From Pseudomonas sp. B6002 (GTDB lineage Bacteria; Pseudomonadota; Gammaproteobacteria; Pseudomonadales; Pseudomonadaceae): 64,000 bases of DNA. Under the pieces are notes generated by a model, which saw only the letters and a program-made list of their open reading frames with translations, had not been told where the DNA came from and did not search any database. Shown here piece after piece: positions 1 to 9,320 of this stretch; the stretch's first letter is position 1, and each line of letters begins with the position of its first letter. The stretch spans positions 124,001 through 188,000 of the forward strand of contig NZ_JACAOY010000006.1 of NCBI RefSeq assembly GCF_013385985.1. Direction: 5' to 3'. The position numbers and the translations under genes were made by a program.

Positions 1-71
1 CCCGCAGGCAATGGCTCGCCAAGAAAGCTGTCGCGGTCGTAGGCTTGGCTGCTGAAAAGAATAACGCGCAT
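1..71 (-). CDS. ldhA: D-lactate dehydrogenase, N-terminal fragment
   Basis: Only the first 23 codons are in the window; the gene continues off the left edge. The start reads MRVILFSSQAYDRDSFLGEP, which I recognise as the beginning of the fermentative NAD-dependent D-lactate dehydrogenase of Pseudomonas. This enzyme reduces pyruvate to D-lactate in the cytoplasm. A GGGAG ribosome-binding site lies 7-8 bases before the ATG. In pseudomonads ldhA commonly lies just downstream of gacS in the same direction, as here. The call rests on this short stretch plus the neighbour. Confidence 0.7.
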   Translation of the reverse strand, partial: MRVILFSSQAYDRDSFLGEPLPA

Positions 72-111
72 CAAAAGGCTCCCCGCACTCACACAATAAA
101 CACATAACCCT

Positions 112-198
112 GTGGGAGCGGGCTTGCCCGCGATAGCGATGTATCTGTTGCAGCATCGTTAACTGATACACCGCCATCGGGGGCAAGCCCCCTCCCAC
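112..198. repeat. REPIN-like extragenic palindrome pair
   Basis: Two inverted copies of a GTGGGAGSGGGCTTGCCC-type REP core face each other across about 30 bases, between gacS and ldhA. This is the common Pseudomonas fluorescens-group REP family, which is mobilised by RAYT transposases. It lies in the only real gap between the two genes. Confidence 0.85.
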
Positions 199-224
199 CT
201 AAGGCAGATCCCATTAGGCGCAGG

Positions 225-2978
225 TCAGGCGCTGACCCGCGCCTCACTGGCCAGTCGGGCAATCGCCATGTCCAACTCGTCCAGCGCTGCCATGGCCTTG
301 GCGTCGTCCTGCTTGAGCAGGGTTTCGGCACGCTGGCAGGCGGCGCGCAGTTGCGGCACGCCGCAGTAACGGGTGGCGCCGTGCAGGCGGTGGACGCGTT
401 CGATCAGCGCATTGTTGTCGTTGGCTTCACGGGCAACGGTGATGGCCAGGCGGTCGGCTTCCAGGGAGGCCAACAGCATGGCGAGCATATCAGCGGCCAA
501 GTCGGACTTGTTGGCGGCCAGGCGCAGGCCTTCTTCGTGGTCGAGCACCAGCAATTGCAGGCCAGGGCCCAAGCCGTCGTTCGAACGCTCCGGCCCTTGG
601 TTGCGCAGGGCCAGGCCGGTCCACTTCAGCACCACCTGGGCCAATTGCCGCTCACTGATGGGCTTGGTCAGGTAGTCGTCCATGCCGCTTTGCAGCAGGG
701 CACGTTTTTCGTTGGCCATGGCATGGGCGGTGAGGGCCACCACCGGCAGCGGCGTGCCATGGCGTTCGCTCTCCCACTGGCGAATCGCCTCGGTGCTCTG
801 GCGGCCGTCCATGCCGGGCATCTGCACGTCCATCAGCACCAAGTCGAAGGTTTCCTGTTTGACCGCGTCGATGGCCGCGTAACCGCTTTCCACCGCCTGG
901 ACCTTGGCCCCCATGTCTTCGAGCAAGGTTTGCACCAGCAGCAGGTTGGCCGGGTTGTCGTCCACGCACAATACCCGCGGTGCGCGGCTCGACAGCGGTT
1001 CGCCCGGTTCGCTGCGCGCAGGGCGCGGGCTGATCAGGTCGGCCAGGGCGCGGCGCAGCTTTCGCGTACAGGCCGGCTTGGCCTGCAATTGGCTGTTGGG
1101 GTTGGGCACCGACTGGTTGAACAGCATCTGCTCGGTGGTCGGGCACAGCACCAGCACCTTGCAGCCCAAGTGTTCGAGGTCCCACAGATGCTGGTTGAGG
1201 CGCTCGGGCGGGATGTCATTGGCGGTCACGCCCAGCACAGCCAGGTCAATGGCCTGCTCGGTTTGATGGGCGCTGGTGATGCCGTTGGTCAGGCTTTCCA
1301 GGGTGTTGAACGGGGTGACTTCCAGGCCGCAGTCTTCCAGTTGGTGCTGCAAGGCCTGGCGCGCCAGTTCGTGGTTTTCCAGCACCGCCACGCGCCGGCC
1401 GAGCAACGGCGGGGAGGGCAGGTCGTCAACGTCGTCGCGGGTCTTGGGCAGGCTCAGGCTGATCCAGAATTCCGAGCCTTCGCCCGGTGTGCTGTCCACG
1501 CCGATTTCGCCGCCCATCTGCTCGATCAATCGCTTGGAAATGACTAGCCCCAAGCCCGTACCGCCCGGTTGGCGCGACAGCGAGTTGTCGGCCTGGCTGA
1601 ACGCCTGGAACAGTGCGCGCACGTCCTGGTTGGACAGGCCGATGCCGGTGTCCTGCACGCTGATGCGCAGCTGTACGCTGTCTTCCTGTTCGTCTTCGAT
1701 CATCGCCCGGGCAACGATGGTGCCTTCGCGGGTGAACTTGATCGCGTTGCTGATCAGGTTGGTGAGGATCTGCTTGAGTCGCAGCGGGTCGCCCACCAGC
1801 GCCAGCGGCGTGTCGCGGTACACCAGGCTGACCAGTTCGAGCTGCTTGGCATGGGCGGCGGGGGCGAGGATGGTCAGGGTGTCTTGCAGCAGGTCGCGCA
1901 AGTTGAACGGCACACTGTCGAGCACCAGTTTGCCGGCTTCGATCTTCGAGAAGTCGAGGATTTCATTGATGATGCCCAGCAGGTTGTCGGCGGACTTTTC
2001 GATGGTGCCCAGGTAATCGAGCTGGCGTGGCGACAGTTCGCTTTTTTGCAGCAGGTGGGTAAAACCGAGGATGCCATTGAGCGGGGTGCGGATCTCATGG
2101 CTCATGTTGGCCAGGAACTCCGACTTGATGCGGCTGGCCTCCAGGGCCTCCTTGCGCGCCAGGTCCAGCTCGATGTTCTGGATTTCGATGGTTTCCAGGT
2201 TCTGGCGCACGTCTTCGGTGGCCTGGTCGATGCTGTGCTGCAGTTCTTCCTGGGCATTTTGCAGGGTTTCGGCCATGCGGTTGATGCCCGAGGCCAGTTG
2301 GTCGAGTTCCTGGCTGCCCAGCGGTGGCAGGCGGGTTTCCAGGTTGCCGTCCTTTAACTGTGCAACGGCTTGCTTGATCTGGCCGATGGGCGAATTGATG
2401 GTGCGGCTGATCCGCAGCGCCAGGGCGGCCGTGCAGATCAAGCCGATGGCAATCAACAGCAGGCTGGCGAACAGGCTGCGATAGCCGCGCAGCAGCATGC
2501 CGTTGTGGGACAGTTCTACTTCGACCCAGCCCAGCAAACGGTCGGCTTCGTCGGGAATCAAGTCGCCCGCCAGGTTTCGATGGCGGCCAAATACTGGCAG
2601 CAGGTAGCGCGTGGCGTCGTTGCCGGTGCGCTGCAACAGGTGCGAGCTGTTGCCGACGGGCGGCTGGTTGAGCATGGTCGGGCCCGCGTGGGCCAGGGGC
2701 GAGCGGTCGGGGCTGAGGAACGATACGGCGCGTACGTCCGGCTGTTCCAGGGATTGGGTGGCGATGCGCTCCAGCAGGTCGGTGTTGCGGGCACTCAGGG
2801 CCGGTGCCACCAGCGGCGCCAACTGTTCGGCGATCATTTCACCGCGCTGCAGCAACTGGGTCTGCAACTCCGAGAGCTGCATCCAGGTGAAATAGCCGCC
2901 CAACAACAGGGCCATCAGGCTGGTCGGTAATAAGGTCAGCAACAGTACGCGGCCTTTTATCCCCATTCTTCTAAGCAC
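225..2978 (-). CDS. gacS: Hybrid sensor histidine kinase GacS
   Basis: GacS is the membrane sensor of the Gac/Rsm cascade. It phosphorylates the regulator GacA, which switches on small RNAs that titrate RsmA/RsmE and so control secondary metabolism, exoenzymes and biofilm. The 917-residue protein has an N-terminal membrane helix (about 11-30), a periplasmic loop, a second helix (about 168-190) and a HAMP region. The kinase core has the H-box SHEIRTPLNG with His294 and a GTGLGL ATP-lid near 473. A receiver domain has Asp717 in LVLMDVQMPGMDG, and a C-terminal Hpt domain has His863 in VHRLHGATRYCG. This tripartite layout and length are those of GacS/BarA. I chose the GTG start at 2978 because AGGAG lies 6 bases upstream and the protein begins like known GacS. 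No frameshift or missing phosphorelay residue is seen. Confidence 0.97.
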   Translation of the reverse strand: MLRRMGIKGRVLLLTLLPTSLMALLLGGYFTWMQLSELQTQLLQRGEMIAEQLAPLVAPALSARNTDLLERIATQSLEQPDVRAVSFLSPDRSPLAHAGPTMLNQPPVGNSSHLLQRTGNDATRYLLPVFGRHRNLAGDLIPDEADRLLGWVEVELSHNGMLLRGYRSLFASLLLIAIGLICTAALALRISRTINSPIGQIKQAVAQLKDGNLETRLPPLGSQELDQLASGINRMAETLQNAQEELQHSIDQATEDVRQNLETIEIQNIELDLARKEALEASRIKSEFLANMSHEIRTPLNGILGFTHLLQKSELSPRQLDYLGTIEKSADNLLGIINEILDFSKIEAGKLVLDSVPFNLRDLLQDTLTILAPAAHAKQLELVSLVYRDTPLALVGDPLRLKQILTNLISNAIKFTREGTIVARAMIEDEQEDSVQLRISVQDTGIGLSNQDVRALFQAFSQADNSLSRQPGGTGLGLVISKRLIEQMGGEIGVDSTPGEGSEFWISLSLPKTRDDVDDLPSPPLLGRRVAVLENHELARQALQHQLEDCGLEVTPFNTLESLTNGITSAHQTEQAIDLAVLGVTANDIPPERLNQHLWDLEHLGCKVLVLCPTTEQMLFNQSVPNPNSQLQAKPACTRKLRRALADLISPRPARSEPGEPLSSRAPRVLCVDDNPANLLLVQTLLEDMGAKVQAVESGYAAIDAVKQETFDLVLMDVQMPGMDGRQSTEAIRQWESERHGTPLPVVALTAHAMANEKRALLQSGMDDYLTKPISERQLAQVVLKWTGLALRNQGPERSNDGLGPGLQLLVLDHEEGLRLAANKSDLAADMLAMLLASLEADRLAITVAREANDNNALIERVHRLHGATRYCGVPQLRAACQRAETLLKQDDAKAMAALDELDMAIARLASEARVSA

Positions 2979-3183
2979 GCCACTCTCCTGCTACCACAGT
3001 GTTTTCGATTATCCGCGCAGGCATCCGGCCCGCACCACCTGCGCAGTGTAGCCATTTGCGCGGGCTGGAATCTCGCAAATTATTGACGGGTGGCAATCTT
3101 CGGGCCATTCGGTGCCCGGTGGCGATTGCCTGTGACGGTTTAATCTTGAATAATCGGCCATTGAGAATGAATTGCAGACGCTA

Positions 3184-3912
3184 ATGAATCCCGCAGCAGT
3201 TGGCCTACCCAGTATCCTGACCATCGAAGATGACCCTGTGCTGGGCGCCTATGTCCACGAGCACCTGGGGCGCTGTGGCTTTCAGGTGACCTGGTGCCAG
3301 AATGGCCAGCAAGGCCTGCAGATGGCCCGCGACCAGGCGTTTGATGTGGTGTTGATGGATATCCTGCTGCCGGGGCTCGATGGGTTGTCGATCCTCACCC
3401 ACCTGCGCCAGAGCCACGCGATCCCGGTGATCCTGATGTCGGCCCTGGGTGCCGAGGCGGATCGCATCAGCGGTTTTCGCCTGGGGGCGGATGACTACCT
3501 GCCCAAGCCGTTCAGCATGATCGAGCTGCGGGTGCGCATCGAGGCCATCCTGCGTCGCGTGGCGCTGGATCGTCGCCCGTTGCCGACACCCTTGGCGCCG
3601 CGAGATGACGCACGCTCCCTGCGTTTTGACGACGAGCTGTGCGACATTTTCTATCAGGAGCACTGGGCCGGTTTGACCCGCAGCGAGTACCGCCTGCTGG
3701 AAACCCTGCACCGCAGTGCGGACGAGGTGCTCAGCAAAGCCTTCCTTTATCAGCATGTGTTGCAACGCGGTTATGCCCCCCATGACCGCAGCCTCGACAT
3801 GCACATCAGCCAGATCCGCCGCAAGCTCAAGGCCATCGGCTACAGCGAGCGCGAGGTGCGCACGGTGTGGGGCAAGGGCTATGTGCTGAGCGGTCACGAT
3901 GAAGGGCTTTGA
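3184..3912 (+). CDS. OmpR-family response regulator
   Basis: This is a DNA-binding response regulator, transcribed divergently from gacS. The receiver domain has the acidic pair in TIEDDP, the phospho-acceptor Asp in FDVVLMDILLPGLDG (about residue 57) and the conserved Lys in YLPKPF. A winged-helix C-terminal domain with RSEYRLLETL and RSLDMHISQIRRKL follows. The ATG at 3184 gives 242 residues; a TTG at 3172 in the same frame is the alternative. It overlaps the next kinase gene by 14 bases, so the two form one operon. In P. aeruginosa the pair next to gacS is PirR/PirS, a siderophore-responsive system. I infer possible orthology from position only, so I give no symbol. Confidence 0.92.
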   Translation: MNPAAVGLPSILTIEDDPVLGAYVHEHLGRCGFQVTWCQNGQQGLQMARDQAFDVVLMDILLPGLDGLSILTHLRQSHAIPVILMSALGAEADRISGFRLGADDYLPKPFSMIELRVRIEAILRRVALDRRPLPTPLAPRDDARSLRFDDELCDIFYQEHWAGLTRSEYRLLETLHRSADEVLSKAFLYQHVLQRGYAPHDRSLDMHISQIRRKLKAIGYSEREVRTVWGKGYVLSGHDEGL

Positions 3913-5269
3913 ACGCGCGCTGAAACAGCTGCCCGGCAAGCACTCGTTATTCTGGAAGCTGGCCTGCCTGTTGATTGCCTTCTGCTTGCTGATGATCTGG
4001 CTCAGTTGGTCTTGGGGCCGCTACATGGAAGAGCAGAACGCCTACCTGGCCGACGAGTCGCGCGAGATCCTCAAGGGCTATGCCGCCGGCGCCGAACTGG
4101 CGTGGAACACCCAAGGCAATGCCGGTGTGGATGCCTGGCTGCACGTCATGGCCCAGCGTGAATCGACCTGGATCGGCGTGATTGGCAACGACCTACAATC
4201 CCTCAGCAGTGCGCCCTTGAGTGACAAGGAAAGCCAGCGGCTGACCTTCCTGCGGGGGCTGGAGTGGCCGGTGAGCCGGCACGTCAAAGGCCTGCCGTGG
4301 GTGAAAATCCCGTTCCCGATGGACCCCGGAGCCGGCTCTTTGGTCATCGAATTGCCCAAGCGTTTTATGCCAGGGCGCTACCAATTGTTCTGGCGAGTGG
4401 TCACCAATGGCGTGATCCCGGGCCTGTTTACCTTGTTGCTGTGCATTGGCCTTTACCGGCTGCTGATCATGCCCCTCAATCAGTTGCGCGAGCAGGCTAA
4501 CGCCTGGCGTGCCGATCAACTCAATACCCGGATGTCCCGCGAGGCCATCAGCCGCCAGGATGAACTGGGCGAGCTGGGTCGGGCGTTTGACCATATGTCC
4601 GAGCGCTTGCAGGGCACCGTGGTGCTGCAACAACAGTTGCTGCGCGACATGTCCCATGAATTGCGCACCCCCTTGAGTCGCCTGAGGGTGGCCTGTGACA
4701 GTGAGCAGGACCTGACGCAGCTGCGCGAGCGGCTGGGGCGTGAGGTGGACGCGATGCAGCGCCTGGTGGAAGACAGCCTGCAACTGGCGTGGCTGGACAG
4801 TGACAGGGCGCCGCTGCCTAACGAGGATATTCAGTTGCAGGCGTTGTGGGACATGTTGCGCGAAAACGCCTGTTACGAGAGTGACTGGCCGGCGTCGCGC
4901 ATGCCTTGCCTGTTGCCGGCCGATTGCTGGGTGCGCGGCAACCTGAATGCACTGGCCCAGGCCCTGGAAAACGTGTTGCGCAATGCCATCCGCCATTCTC
5001 CCGCCCACGGTCTGGTGAAACTGGACGGGTGCCGTGAGGGTGACTACTGGCACCTGTGGCTGGAGGATCAGGGCGGGGGTATCGCAGAGCAGGACCTGGA
5101 GCGAATTTTTGCGCCCTTTACCCGCCTGGAAGGTTCACGGCCTGGCGACGGTGGGTTCGGCCTGGGCTTGAGCATCGCGCGCAACGCCGTGCAGCGCCAG
5201 GATGGTCGCTTGTGGGCGGAAAATACCGGGAAGGGCCTGCGGGTACACCTGCGCTTGCTGGCTCGTTGA
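3899..5269 (+). CDS. Sensor histidine kinase, partner of the preceding regulator
   Basis: This 456-residue inner-membrane kinase has transmembrane helices near 20-38 and 170-188 enclosing a periplasmic sensor loop. A HAMP segment follows (MPLNQLREQANAWRADQL). The H-box MSHELRTPLSRL contains His253, the N-box is ENVLRNAIRHS with Asn362, and the G-box is GGFGLGLSIARN. It is an orthodox EnvZ/CpxA-type kinase with no receiver domain. The 14-base overlap with the upstream regulator gene indicates translational coupling and a dedicated pair. The stimulus cannot be read from the sequence. The gene ends 4 bases before a convergent gene, with no hairpin between them. Confidence 0.92.
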   Translation: MKGFERALKQLPGKHSLFWKLACLLIAFCLLMIWLSWSWGRYMEEQNAYLADESREILKGYAAGAELAWNTQGNAGVDAWLHVMAQRESTWIGVIGNDLQSLSSAPLSDKESQRLTFLRGLEWPVSRHVKGLPWVKIPFPMDPGAGSLVIELPKRFMPGRYQLFWRVVTNGVIPGLFTLLLCIGLYRLLIMPLNQLREQANAWRADQLNTRMSREAISRQDELGELGRAFDHMSERLQGTVVLQQQLLRDMSHELRTPLSRLRVACDSEQDLTQLRERLGREVDAMQRLVEDSLQLAWLDSDRAPLPNEDIQLQALWDMLRENACYESDWPASRMPCLLPADCWVRGNLNALAQALENVLRNAIRHSPAHGLVKLDGCREGDYWHLWLEDQGGGIAEQDLERIFAPFTRLEGSRPGDGGFGLGLSIARNAVQRQDGRLWAENTGKGLRVHLRLLAR

Positions 5270-5273
5270 GGTT

Positions 5274-5789
5274 TCAGGCGCGACGCTGTTTGCGCTTTTT
5301 CCACTGGTGGGCAACCCACCAGCGCCAATAGATCATGGTCAGGCAATAGGCCAACGCTCCCAGCACCAACCCCAGTACCACGGAACCCAGCAGGAAAGGC
5401 TGCCAGAGGGTGCTCAGTTGGCTGCTGATCCACTCCCAGGTGAGGTTGTCGGGCAGGCTGCGTGGCGGCACATTCATCAGCCAGGCGCCGGTGAGGTAGG
5501 TGCAGATAAACACCAACGGCATGGTGATCGGGTTGGTCAGCCAGACCAGGCTGACGGCAATCGGCATGTTGGCGCGTACGACAATCGACAGCACGGCCGC
5601 CAGCAGCATCTGCAAGGGAATCGGGATGAACGCCGCGAACAGGCCCACGGCCATGGCCCGGGCCACGGAGTGTCGATTCAGGTGCCAGAGGTTGGGGTCA
5701 TGCAGCAACGTGCCGAGAAACTGTAATGACTTGTGTTCCCTGATACTGCTGGGATCGGGCATGTACCGTTTGAATAAGCGCCGGGGCAT
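5274..5789 (-). CDS. DUF2062 inner-membrane protein
   Basis: This 171-residue protein belongs to the DUF2062 family. The hallmark segment is SVARAMAVGLFAAFIPIPLQMLLAAVLS, followed by NMPIAVSLVWLTNPITMPLVF and a C-terminal helix before the basic tail WKKRKQRRA. Three or four membrane helices are apparent. Its biochemical role is unknown. In pseudomonads it sits beside comEC and the exbBD-lpxK cluster, as here, but on the opposite strand. The 135-base gap to comEC is a divergent promoter region. Confidence 0.9.
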   Translation of the reverse strand: MPRRLFKRYMPDPSSIREHKSLQFLGTLLHDPNLWHLNRHSVARAMAVGLFAAFIPIPLQMLLAAVLSIVVRANMPIAVSLVWLTNPITMPLVFICTYLTGAWLMNVPPRSLPDNLTWEWISSQLSTLWQPFLLGSVVLGLVLGALAYCLTMIYWRWWVAHQWKKRKQRRA

Positions 5790-5924
5790 AAGGGGTCCAG
5801 GTCAGTTCGAGGGGCAAGTATGCCCGCATTCTATAAACAGAAAATTCAGACTTTGTGACAAAACATCATAGGTCGCCCTGAGGGCCCGGCTAAGACTGAT
5901 TGGAACTTTTGAAAAGGAAGCTCC

Positions 5925-8150
5925 ATGAGAACCGGGATGTTCGCCCTCGCGCTTGGCTTGCTGGCCTTGCGATTTCTACCGGCACTGCCCCCGACTGCAG
6001 GCTTGCTGGCCATGCCCGTGCTGGCCTTGATGCTGCTGCCGTTTCGCACCTACCCGCTGGCATTCTTCCTGTTGGGGTTGAGCTGGGCGTGCATCAGCGC
6101 GCAGTGGGCATTGGATGGTCGTCTCAAGCCCGCGCTGGACGGGCAGACACGTTGGGTGGAGGGGCGTGTGGTCGGGTTGCCGCAACAGACGGCCACCGGG
6201 GTGCGTTTCGAACTGGCCGACAATCGGTCGCGCAACGCTCGATTGCCCAAGCGTATCCGGGTGTCCTGGCATGGTGGCCCGCCGGTTAAAAGCGGCGAGC
6301 GGTGGCGCTTGGCAATTAAGCTCAAGCGGCCCACGGGATTGCTCAACTTTCACGGTTTTGATTACGAGGCCTGGCTGCTGGCCCAGCGCATCGGTGCCAC
6401 CGGCTCGGTCAAGGACGGCGAACGCCTGGCGCCAGCGCGTAATGCCTGGCGCGATTCGCTGCGTCAACGACTGATGGCGGTGGACGCCCAAGGTCGTGAA
6501 GCGGGCCTGGCGGCGCTGGTGCTGGGGGACGGTTCCGGGCTCAAGGCCGAAGACTGGCGGGTACTGCAAGACACCGGCACGGTGCATCTGCTGGTGATTT
6601 CCGGTCAGCATATCGGCTTGTTGGCGGGTTTGATCTATGGCCTGGTCGCCGGCCTGGCGCGTTATGGCGCCTGGCCGCGAACAGTGCCGTGGCTGCCTTG
6701 GGCCTGTGGCCTGGCGTTTGCCGCGGCGCTGGGTTATGGCTTGCTGGCGGGGTTTGGCGTGCCGGTACAGCGGGCGTGCGTAATGGTGGGCCTGGTCTTG
6801 CTGTGGCGTTTGCGCTTCCGGCATCTGGGGATCTGGTGGCCGCTGTTGCTGGCATTCGACAGCGTGCTGCTGCTTGAACCGCTGGCGAGCTTGCAGCCGG
6901 GGTTCTGGTTGTCGTTTGCGGCGGTTGCGGTGTTGGCCCTGAGCTTCGGCGGGCGTTTGGGGCGTTGGAGTGTCTGGCAACTGTGGACCCGCCCGCAATG
7001 GTTGATTGCCATCGGTCTGTTTCCCTTGCTGCTGGTGCTTGGGCTGCCCATCAGCCTCAGTGCCCCCGTGGCCAATTTATTCGCCGTGCCGTGGATCAGC
7101 CTGGTGGTGTTGCCGTTGGCGCTTCTGGGAACGGCCTTGTTGGCCGTGCCGTGGGCGGGGGAAGGGCTACTTTGGTTGGCAGGCGGGGCGTTGGATGGGC
7201 TGTTTCGCGGGTTGGCCTTGCCCGCCGGGCACGTGCCGGCCTGGGTGCCGCCCGAAGTGCCTTTGGGCTATTGGCTGGTAAGCGTGGCAGGTGCTGTGTT
7301 GCTGTTGTTGCCCAAGGGTGTTCCGTTTCGGCTGCTCGGGTGGCCGATGCTGATGCTGGCAGTATTTCCACCGAGAACACTGGTCCCCCACGGTCAAGTG
7401 GACGTGGTGCAACTGGATGTCGGACAGGGGCAGGCGTTGATCTTGCGCACGCGCAATCACAGCATGATTTACGACACGGGGCCCCGGGCGGGGGATTCCG
7501 ATCTGGGCGCCCGTGTGGTGCTGCCTTCGCTGAAAAAATTTGGGGTAGGGCGGTTGGACCTGATGCTGATTAGCCATGCCGATGCCGATCATGCCGGGGG
7601 CGCGGCAGCGGTTGCGCGAGGGCTGCCCGTCCAGCGAGTGGTGGGCGGGGAGACCACAGGGTTACCGGCGTTTCTCCATACGCAACCCTGTATCAGCGGT
7701 GAGCAATGGACATGGGATGGGGTGTCGTTCGAGTTATGGCAGTGGCCCGACGCGATTTCTGGCAATGCCAAGTCCTGCGTATTGTTGATCGAGGCCAATG
7801 GCGAGCGTCTGTTGCTCACGGGGGATATCGATCGCGCTGCTGAGCGGGTCTTGCTTGGCTCACCCTTGGCGGCGCCTGTCGATTGGTTACAGGCGCCGCA
7901 CCATGGTAGCCACAGCTCTTCCTCCTGGCCTTTCGTGCAACGGCTGGCTCCCAAGTCAGTGTTGATTTCACGGGGCCGTGGCAATGCGTTCGGCCATCCT
8001 CACGCCCAAGTCATCGAACGTTACCGGGCGCTGGGCAGCCAGCTCTATGACAGTGCGGAACAGGGCGCGGTGCGCCTGCAATTGGGCGCTTTCCAGCCAC
8101 CGGTTGTTGCGCGCAGTCAACGTCGCTTCTGGCGCGAACCCTTACCCTAG
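5925..8150 (+). CDS. comEC: ComEC/Rec2 DNA-uptake channel protein
   Basis: ComEC forms the inner-membrane channel that moves single-stranded DNA into the cytoplasm during natural transformation. The 741-residue protein has an N-terminal DUF4131 region (to about 200) with several helices, then the Competence domain opening with VHLLVISGQHIGLLAGL, with about eight helices. The C-terminal metallo-beta-lactamase-like domain carries HADADHAGG near residue 550, LLTGDID and APHHGSHSSSS. The ATG is preceded by AAGGAAG. All metal-binding motifs are present, so the gene looks functional, although competence in this group is rarely observed. Confidence 0.95.
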   Translation: MRTGMFALALGLLALRFLPALPPTAGLLAMPVLALMLLPFRTYPLAFFLLGLSWACISAQWALDGRLKPALDGQTRWVEGRVVGLPQQTATGVRFELADNRSRNARLPKRIRVSWHGGPPVKSGERWRLAIKLKRPTGLLNFHGFDYEAWLLAQRIGATGSVKDGERLAPARNAWRDSLRQRLMAVDAQGREAGLAALVLGDGSGLKAEDWRVLQDTGTVHLLVISGQHIGLLAGLIYGLVAGLARYGAWPRTVPWLPWACGLAFAAALGYGLLAGFGVPVQRACVMVGLVLLWRLRFRHLGIWWPLLLAFDSVLLLEPLASLQPGFWLSFAAVAVLALSFGGRLGRWSVWQLWTRPQWLIAIGLFPLLLVLGLPISLSAPVANLFAVPWISLVVLPLALLGTALLAVPWAGEGLLWLAGGALDGLFRGLALPAGHVPAWVPPEVPLGYWLVSVAGAVLLLLPKGVPFRLLGWPMLMLAVFPPRTLVPHGQVDVVQLDVGQGQALILRTRNHSMIYDTGPRAGDSDLGARVVLPSLKKFGVGRLDLMLISHADADHAGGAAAVARGLPVQRVVGGETTGLPAFLHTQPCISGEQWTWDGVSFELWQWPDAISGNAKSCVLLIEANGERLLLTGDIDRAAERVLLGSPLAAPVDWLQAPHHGSHSSSSWPFVQRLAPKSVLISRGRGNAFGHPHAQVIERYRALGSQLYDSAEQGAVRLQLGAFQPPVVARSQRRFWREPLP

Positions 8151-8259
8151 TGGTGCATTGCCCAAGGCCAGGCCCCGCGACGGGCGGGCCTGCGGCCGAC
8201 AAACCCAGCCAGCGAACCTATATGGTAAAGTGGCGCACTTTTTCGAGGGGACATTCACT

Positions 8260-8895
8260 GTGTGGGAATTGGTCAAATCCGGCGGCTGGATGATGTTGCC
8301 GATCATCTTGAGCTCCATCGCCGCACTCGGCATCGTCGCCGAACGCCTGTGGACCCTGCGCGCCAGTCGCGTCACCCCTGAGCATTTGCTGGGGCAGGTC
8401 TGGGCCTGGATCAAGAACAAGCAGCTGGACAAGGACAAACTCAAGGAACTGCGCGCCAATTCGCCCCTGGGGGAAATCCTCGCCGCGGGCCTGGCCAACT
8501 CCAAGCACGGTCGCGAGATCATGAAAGAGTGCATCGAAGAGGCCGCCGCCCGGGTCATCCATGAGCTGGAGCGCTACATCAATGCGCTCGGCACCATTGC
8601 GGCCATGGCGCCGTTGCTCGGCTTGCTGGGCACGGTGCTGGGCATGATCGACATCTTCAGTTCGTTCATGGGCTCGGGCATGACCACCAACGCGGCGGTG
8701 CTCGCCGGTGGTATCTCCAAGGCGCTGATCACGACGGCTGCGGGCCTGATGGTGGGTATCCCGTCGGTGTTCTTCCACCGCTTCCTGCAGCGACGCATCG
8801 ATGAACTGGTGGTGGGCATGGAGCAAGAAGCCATCAAGCTGGTTGAAGTGGTGCAGGGCGACCGTGATGTGGACCTGGTCGAGGGCAAAGCGTGA
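8260..8895 (+). CDS. exbB: ExbB/TolQ-family proton channel protein
   Basis: This MotA/TolQ/ExbB-type inner-membrane subunit couples the proton gradient to TonB-like transport together with the ExbD-type protein encoded next. Three helices are visible: WMMLPIILSSIAALGIVAERLW at the N-terminus, then GTIAAMAPLLGLLGTVLGMIDIF, then ALITTAAGLMVGIPSVFFHRFL. I chose the GTG at 8260 (VWELVKSGGW, 211 residues) because GAGGGG lies 9 bases upstream; the open frame extends further upstream into comEC but without family-like sequence. It overlaps exbD by 4 bases. No tonB gene follows, as is usual for this lpxK-linked copy. Confidence 0.93.
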   Translation: MWELVKSGGWMMLPIILSSIAALGIVAERLWTLRASRVTPEHLLGQVWAWIKNKQLDKDKLKELRANSPLGEILAAGLANSKHGREIMKECIEEAAARVIHELERYINALGTIAAMAPLLGLLGTVLGMIDIFSSFMGSGMTTNAAVLAGGISKALITTAAGLMVGIPSVFFHRFLQRRIDELVVGMEQEAIKLVEVVQGDRDVDLVEGKA

Positions 8896-9320
8896 AATTT
8901 CGCCGCAAGCAACGGGAAAACGTTGATATCAACCTCGCGTCGCTGATCGACGTGGTGTTTATCCTGCTGCTGTTCTTTGTCGTCACCACCACCTTTACCC
9001 GGCAAACCGAACTGCGGGTCGATCTGCCGGAAGCGGTGAGCGGCTCGCCGGCCGAGGACCAGGAGGTCAAGCAACTGGACATCGCGATCAGCGCCGACGG
9101 TGTGTATTCGGTCAATAACCACCTGCTGGAGAAGAATGACCTCGCCAGCCTGATGGACGCCTTGCAGAAAGAATCCGGCGGCGATACCAAGATGCCGCTG
9201 TCGATCAGTGCCGACGGCAAGACCCAGCATCAAGCAGTGATCACGGCAATGGACGCGGCCGGCAAGCTCGGCTTCAGCCATTTGCGTATGACCACCGTCG
9301 AGGCGGCGAGCCAACCCTGA
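8892..9320 (+). CDS. exbD: ExbD/TolR-family biopolymer transport protein
   Basis: This 142-residue partner of the ExbB-type subunit has a short basic cytoplasmic N-terminus ([14 protein letters not shown]). A single helix follows, [20 protein letters not shown], containing the conserved membrane Asp in LIDVVF that carries protons. The rest is a periplasmic domain. It starts at GTG and overlaps exbB by 4 bases and lpxK by 1, so the three are translationally coupled. Confidence 0.93.
   Translation: MKFRRKQRENVDINLASLIDVVFILLLFFVVTTTFTRQTELRVDLPEAVSGSPAEDQEVKQLDIAISADGVYSVNNHLLEKNDLASLMDALQKESGGDTKMPLSISADGKTQHQAVITAMDAAGKLGFSHLRMTTVEAASQP

Noticed and set aside
351-1547. Long open frame of 398 codons antisense to gacS, and further antisense frames to 2930
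   Set aside because: They lie opposite an intact GacS gene; high-GC third positions create such shadows. No ribosome site or domain.
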